Positions 60,166 to 64,000 of a DNA stretch of 64,000 nucleotides are shown here, in pieces. Source of the stretch: Paeniglutamicibacter antarcticus_C (GTDB lineage: Bacteria > Actinomycetota > Actinomycetes > Actinomycetales > Micrococcaceae); contig NZ_BAABLK010000022.1 of NCBI RefSeq assembly GCF_039544305.1, forward strand, positions 248,001-312,000, given 5' to 3'. Each line of letters opens with the position of its first letter. Positions within the stretch are counted from its first letter, which is position 1. Below the pieces are notes generated by a model. It was given only the letters and a program-made list of their open reading frames with translations, did no database searches and had not been told where the DNA came from. The translations under genes were made by a program, and so were the position numbers.

Positions 60166-62079
60166 ATGGCACTTCTCGAAGCACAGGACCTCACGCTCGG
60201 CTACGATGCGGTGAGCATCCTGGACGAGCTCTCGCTGCAACTTCCCACCGGCGAGGTGACGATCATCGTGGGCGCCAACGGTTGCGGAAAATCAACCCTG
60301 CTCCGTGGCCTGGCCCGGCTGCTCAAGCCGGCAGGGGGCAAGGTGCTGCTCAACGGGGAAGACATCCACGGCCGTCCCGCCCGCGAAGTCGCCAAACTGC
60401 TGGGCTTGCTGCCGCAGACCCCGACGGCGCCGGATGGCATCAGCGTGCGCGAACTGATCGGTCGCGGCCGCTACCCCCACCAGGGCTGGTTCAAGCGTTT
60501 CACCTCCCAGGACGAGGCCGCGGTGGAACGTGCCATGAAGATGACCAACACCACCGACCTGGCCGAGCGCCTCGTTGACGAGCTCTCCGGCGGGCAGCGC
60601 CAACGCGTCTGGATCGCAATGGCCCTGGCGCAGGAGACCGAGTTGCTCTTGCTCGACGAACCAACCACCTACCTAGACGTCGCGCACCAGCTCGAGGTCC
60701 TGGATGTCATCTCCGAGCTGAACCGCACCCGCGGCACCACGGTGGTGATCGTGCTTCATGACCTGAACTTGGCCGCGCGATACGCCGACCATCTGATCGC
60801 ATTGAAGCAGGGGAAGGTCGTGGCCGCCGGACATCCGGCGGACATCGTCACCGAGGAGATGGTCAAGAACGTCTTTTCCATGCCATGCCGCGTCATCCCG
60901 GACCCGGTGGCCGGCACCCCGCTGGTGCTACCCATCGGCAGGCACCGAGTGCTGCGCGCGGAGTCCGTGCTGGCGGCCAAGGGCATCCATCGCACGCAGA
61001 ATCCCGATGCGGGACTCGAAGCCGGAACCGCTGCGGCAACCGGGGCTGCGCAGACCGGGCCCGCCGCAAACGCAGCAAGCGAAGAAACCTCCCAACGGGC
61101 CGAAAACGTCAGTGAAATACTTGCCTTTGGCACCCACGTGCTGGGCGTCGAGCGGATCGGGGAGAACTTCACGCGGATCACCCTCGGCGGAGCGGACCTG
61201 GAGCACTTCGGTGCAGGCCACCAGCCCCTTGACCTGCGCATCAAGCTGTTGATGCAGACGGACGCCGCCGGGAACACGAGCAGGCAGTTCGGGTCGCTGC
61301 GCCCCGGCGCAGTGCTGTCCGCGGACGAGGCCACCGGCTGGTACCGCCGCTGGCTCGGGTTGCCCGCCGAATCCCGCGGCGCCATGCGCACCTACACCGT
61401 GCGGGCCCTGCGCCCGGCCGGGCACCGGGACAATCGCGGCACCGGGGCGGAAATCGACATCGACTTCGTGCTGCATCTGAGTACCGAGGGTGGCCAGCCC
61501 TCCGGGGGGCCGGCCACCATGTGGGCGGCCCACGCGGAAATCGGTGATGAGCTGCTCTTGCTGGGACCCAACAAGGCGCTGTGTTCCGCGGATTACGGGG
61601 GCATCGAGTTCCGCCCCGGGAGCGCCAAGCGGATCCTGTTGGCCGGGGATGAGACCGCGGCGCCGGCGATCTGTTCGATCCTCGAGTCCCTTCCGGCCGG
61701 CATCACCGGCCATGCCTTGATCGAGGTGCCGGAAACCGCCGACATCCAGGGCTCAACGACACGCTCGGGTGTCAGCGTCCAATGGCTGCCGCGTGGATTG
61801 CATCCACACGGTGAACTGCTTGCCGCGGCGGTGCGCGAGGTGGTGGCTATCCCCGGTGCCGGAGCGGTGATCACCGGAGCGGAGCCGGAGGACGTCAATG
61901 TGGATGAGGAGATCCTCTGGGAGACCGCCACGGCCTCCACCCAGCCGTTCTATGCATGGTTGGCCGGCGAGGCGGGTGTCATCAAGGAAATGCGCCGCTA
62001 CCTGGTGCGCGAGGCAGGCATGGACCGCAGGCAGGTCGCGTTCATGGGGTATTGGCGCCGGGGCAAGTCGGAAAACTAG
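60166..62079 (+). CDS. Fusion of siderophore ABC ATPase and siderophore-interacting (ferric-siderophore reductase) protein
   Basis: A 637-residue fusion. Residues 1-265 are a complete FepC-type ATPase: Walker A GANGCGKSTLL near 36, signature ELSGGQRQRVWIA near 139, Walker B LLLLDEPTTYLD near 160. An Ala/Thr/Gly-rich linker (about 275-315) joins a siderophore-interacting protein domain from about 320: VERIGENFTRITLGG, the FAD-binding RTYTVRAL near 408, GDETAAPAICSILESLP near 496 and the C-terminal YWRRGK. Such reductases release iron by reducing the ferric siderophore in the cytosol. AGGAG 8 bases before ATG 60166 fixes the start. The fusion puts import and reduction in one polypeptide; both halves look intact. 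Confidence 0.9.
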   Translation: MALLEAQDLTLGYDAVSILDELSLQLPTGEVTIIVGANGCGKSTLLRGLARLLKPAGGKVLLNGEDIHGRPAREVAKLLGLLPQTPTAPDGISVRELIGRGRYPHQGWFKRFTSQDEAAVERAMKMTNTTDLAERLVDELSGGQRQRVWIAMALAQETELLLLDEPTTYLDVAHQLEVLDVISELNRTRGTTVVIVLHDLNLAARYADHLIALKQGKVVAAGHPADIVTEEMVKNVFSMPCRVIPDPVAGTPLVLPIGRHRVLRAESVLAAKGIHRTQNPDAGLEAGTAAATGAAQTGPAANAASEETSQRAENVSEILAFGTHVLGVERIGENFTRITLGGADLEHFGAGHQPLDLRIKLLMQTDAAGNTSRQFGSLRPGAVLSADEATGWYRRWLGLPAESRGAMRTYTVRALRPAGHRDNRGTGAEIDIDFVLHLSTEGGQPSGGPATMWAAHAEIGDELLLLGPNKALCSADYGGIEFRPGSAKRILLAGDETAAPAICSILESLPAGITGHALIEVPETADIQGSTTRSGVSVQWLPRGLHPHGELLAAAVREVVAIPGAGAVITGAEPEDVNVDEEILWETATASTQPFYAWLAGEAGVIKEMRRYLVREAGMDRRQVAFMGYWRRGKSEN

Positions 62080-62096
62080 GTCTGGCCGGGTTCGGC

Positions 62097-62558
62097 TCAG
62101 CGCTCCGGGGTACCGCCGAGCTTGCCCAAGATGCGGGAAAGCTCGGCGCGTTCCTGGGCATCGAGGCGCCCGAAGAATAGTTGCGCGTGGTCGCGTCTGG
62201 CGACCTGGACTTCGTCCGTCAAGGTCCGTCCCTCGGGTGTCAACGTGACCAAGGTGGCGCGGCGGTCCACGGGGTCGGTGCACCGATTCACCAGCCCCTT
62301 GGCCTCTAGGTGGTCGATGACCTCGGTGGCCGAGCGCGCGGCAATGTGTAGGCGCTCGGCCACTTCCTTGAGGCGCAGTCCCTCGGGTGTCCCGTGGTCG
62401 GCGGTACCTCGGACCAGGGAATGCATGGCACGAAATTGGTGCGGAGTCAGTTCGAACGGAGCCAGCTGCTGTGACCAGGACTGGCGAAACGAACGAAAAG
62501 CACGGTGGAACAGCTCCGAAAGGTCCCGGGCCAGTGGTGGGTTGTTGCTTGGTGGCAT
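62097..62558 (-). CDS. MarR-family transcriptional regulator
   Basis: A 153-residue winged-helix regulator. The recognition-helix region (LRLKEVAERLHIAARSATEVIDHLEAKGLV near residues 65-95) and wing DPVDRRATLVTLTPEGR near 99-115 are classical MarR. It is divergent from the ABC exporter gene, whose control region contains two palindromes, so it is the likely repressor of the exporter and itself. GGGAGG stands one base before the ATG at 62558, closer than usual. Confidence 0.9.
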   Translation of the reverse strand: MPPSNNPPLARDLSELFHRAFRSFRQSWSQQLAPFELTPHQFRAMHSLVRGTADHGTPEGLRLKEVAERLHIAARSATEVIDHLEAKGLVNRCTDPVDRRATLVTLTPEGRTLTDEVQVARRDHAQLFFGRLDAQERAELSRILGKLGGTPER

Positions 62559-62587
62559 GCCTCCCAGACTACCGCCAGCAAGGTAGC

Positions 62588-62625
62588 GTAGTTGACTGGA
62601 AACTACATAGTGAGGTACCCTCACT
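62588..62625. promoter_or_regulatory. Double palindrome and promoter between MarR gene and ABC exporter
   Basis: GTAGTT (62588) with AACTAC (62601) form one inverted repeat, and AGTGAGG-TAC-CCTCACT (62609-62625) a second, perfect one. A candidate plus-strand -35 TTGACT (62592-62597) falls in the first and a -10 TACCCT (62616-62621) in the second, 18 bases apart. Binding of a dimeric regulator at either would block transcription. Confidence 0.55.
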
Positions 62626-62656
62626 AAAGACGCGGTGCGAATCCCGCACCCCACGA

Positions 62657-62672
62657 CCACCTTGAAAGGTGG
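62657..62672 (+). promoter_or_regulatory. Hairpin sequestering the ribosome binding site of the ABC exporter gene
   Basis: CCACCTT-GA-AAGGTGG is a perfect palindrome that contains the GAAAGG ribosome binding site of the gene starting at 62678. In RNA the site would be held in a 6-7 base stem. A second stem (GGTGCG/CGCACC) lies just upstream. Translation may depend on unfolding. Confidence 0.45.
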
Positions 62673-62677
62673 TGCAC

Positions 62678-64000
62678 ATGGTGGAATCGAGTTCATCTTC
62701 CGCTGCCGCCCGCTCCGGCCAAGCCCCGTCGAGCCAAGGGCCCTCCGGAACCTCCCGTCCAGCCGGCGCTGGGCGCCCCGGCGGCGTGGCGCGGGTCAGT
62801 GCCGCCGATGCGAAGCAGGTCAAGCTCCACCCGGTGGGGCTTTCGAGGATCACCGACCTTTTTAAACCACACAAGTGGAGAATCTTGGTAGTCGTGCTGC
62901 TGATTTCTGTAGCATCGGTCATCGGCCTGGCCCAACCGTTCCTGATCCGCGCCATCATCGATGACGCGTTGCCGCAGCAAAACACCTCACTGCTGGCATG
63001 GCTTGCCGGGGGACTGGTGGTGGTCGCCGCGGCCACGGCGGCCATCGGCGTCGTGCAGACCTGGATGGCCACCAAGATGGGCCAGAAGGTCATGCACACG
63101 CTGCGCACCCGACTCTTTGCCCACCTGCAGTCCCAGTCGCTGGGATTCTTCACCCGCACCCGCGGCCGGGAGGTGCAGTCGCGGCTAACCAACGACATCG
63201 CCGGAATGCAGTCCGTCGTCACCTCGACGGCAACCTCCGTGGCCTCGAGCCTGACCACCGCGGTGGCCACCGCGATTGCAATGGTAGCGCTGTCGCCGCG
63301 GATGAGCCTGCTCTCGCTGGTGGTACTTCCCCCTGCCATCTGGCTCTCGCGTAAGGTCGCGCTCATGCGCCGGAATATCACCAATGCCCGGCAGCAGGAA
63401 CTTGCCGGGATGTACACGCAGATCGAGGAGGGGCTCTCGGTCTCGGGCATCCGCTTGGCCAAGACCCTTGGCACCACCGGTCGCGACGTCGAGCGCTTCG
63501 CGGGATCCTCGAGCCGCCTGATCGACCTGGAACTTCGCAGCCAGTTGGCCGGACGCTGGCGGATGGCCACCATGTCCGTGGTGTTCGCCGCGATCCCGGC
63601 GGCCATCTACCTCGCTGCCGGGTTCCCAGCCACCTCCGGTTCGATGAGCATAGGAACGCTGGTGGCCTTCACCACGCTGCAGGCCATGATCTTCATGCCC
63701 ATCATGGGGCTACTGAATGTCGGGGTGCAATGGGTCACCGCGATGGCGCTGTTCAGCCGGATCTTCGAGTACCTGGATTTGGAACCCGAGGTCAAGGCGC
63801 CGGTGGACCCTGTTGACCTGGACCCCGCGCGCGTCGAGGGCCGGGTCCGGTTCGAGGGTGTTGGATTCGCCTACCACGACGGCACCGAGGTGCTTCATTC
63901 AATCGACCTGGTGCTGGCCCCGGGAACCTCCACCGCGATCGTCGGGCCCACCGGATCGGGCAAGTCGACGCTCGGTGCGCTGCTGCCGCGGCTGCATGAT
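62678..64000 (+). CDS. ABC transporter, fused permease-ATPase exporter (3' end outside window)
   Basis: The frame from ATG 62678 is open to the window edge: 441 codons of a half-size exporter of usually about 600 to 650 residues. A Ser/Pro/Gly-rich N-terminal tail of about 60 residues precedes six membrane helices (from about residue 68, ILVVVLLISVASVIGLAQPF). Exporter coupling segments REVQSRLTNDIAGMQ near 167 and a following ATPase domain with VRFEGVGFAYHDG near 390 and Walker A GPTGSGKSTL near 425 are visible. Substrate is unknown; multidrug or siderophore export are options. GAAAGG lies 9 bases before the start, inside a hairpin. Confidence 0.92.
   Translation, partial: MVESSSSSAAARSGQAPSSQGPSGTSRPAGAGRPGGVARVSAADAKQVKLHPVGLSRITDLFKPHKWRILVVVLLISVASVIGLAQPFLIRAIIDDALPQQNTSLLAWLAGGLVVVAAATAAIGVVQTWMATKMGQKVMHTLRTRLFAHLQSQSLGFFTRTRGREVQSRLTNDIAGMQSVVTSTATSVASSLTTAVATAIAMVALSPRMSLLSLVVLPPAIWLSRKVALMRRNITNARQQELAGMYTQIEEGLSVSGIRLAKTLGTTGRDVERFAGSSSRLIDLELRSQLAGRWRMATMSVVFAAIPAAIYLAAGFPATSGSMSIGTLVAFTTLQAMIFMPIMGLLNVGVQWVTAMALFSRIFEYLDLEPEVKAPVDPVDLDPARVEGRVRFEGVGFAYHDGTEVLHSIDLVLAPGTSTAIVGPTGSGKSTLGALLPRLHD

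Overview
The window is chromosomal DNA from a high-GC Gram-positive actinobacterium. Coding is dense, GTG and TTG starts are common, lipoprotein signal peptides are Gram-positive in style, and the gene families match the Micrococcaceae (an Arthrobacter or Paeniglutamicibacter relative). The genus is an inference. I see no rRNA, tRNA, CRISPR array, insertion sequence or prophage block. Two pseudogenes are present.

Layout. (1) 1-10241 is an aromatic-acid catabolic island. A minus-strand operon (FAH-family hydrolase, cupin, TesB-type thioesterase, acyl-CoA synthetase, bifunctional FAD hydroxylase/old-yellow-enzyme) faces a divergent RidA gene, with a PaaX-type regulator beyond a strong bidirectional terminator. 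A TPP-dependent enzyme and a second RidA gene lie at the left edge. The enzyme set reads as activation to a CoA thioester, ring hydroxylation, thioester hydrolysis, ring opening and hydrolysis, acting on salicylate or anthranilate. (2) 10380-13315 holds a 2-hydroxyacid dehydrogenase, small proteins, a dead thermonuclease gene and a lipoprotein. (3) 13372-15656 is an SDR/FMN-monooxygenase operon preceded by a clear TPP riboswitch. (4) 15744-19710 is a three-gene operon for proline-containing peptides with 4-base overlaps. (5) 19861-27789 holds Tex, an SdpI-like protein, ferritin, two SH3b-repeat proteins (one with a VanY peptidase), an AI-2E-type exporter and a META-domain lipoprotein. (6) 27900-45716 is general metabolism: two dehydrogenase/reductase genes, thiolase, HrpB helicase, acyl-CoA dehydrogenase with a TetR regulator, a DHA2 exporter, PhzF, an MscS channel and a YqaJ nuclease. 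(7) 46224-50839 holds a dead ABC transporter gene, a DUF2254 membrane protein, an amino acid permease, an alkyltransferase-like protein and a DUF2945 protein. (8) 50908-62079 is an iron island with two complete siderophore importers. The first is a CeuE/FecCD/FecCD/FepC-like minus-strand operon. The second is a plus-strand set whose last gene fuses the ABC ATPase to a siderophore-interacting (ferric-reductase) domain. (9) 62097-64000 is a MarR regulator divergent from an ABC exporter that runs off the window.

The observations most worth following are the TPP riboswitch in front of two oxidoreductases with no known thiamine role, the ATPase-siderophore reductase fusion, the aromatic CoA-thioester cluster with two RidA proteins that lack the usual catalytic arginine, and a pair of related terminator elements near 30.8 and 31.2 kb.
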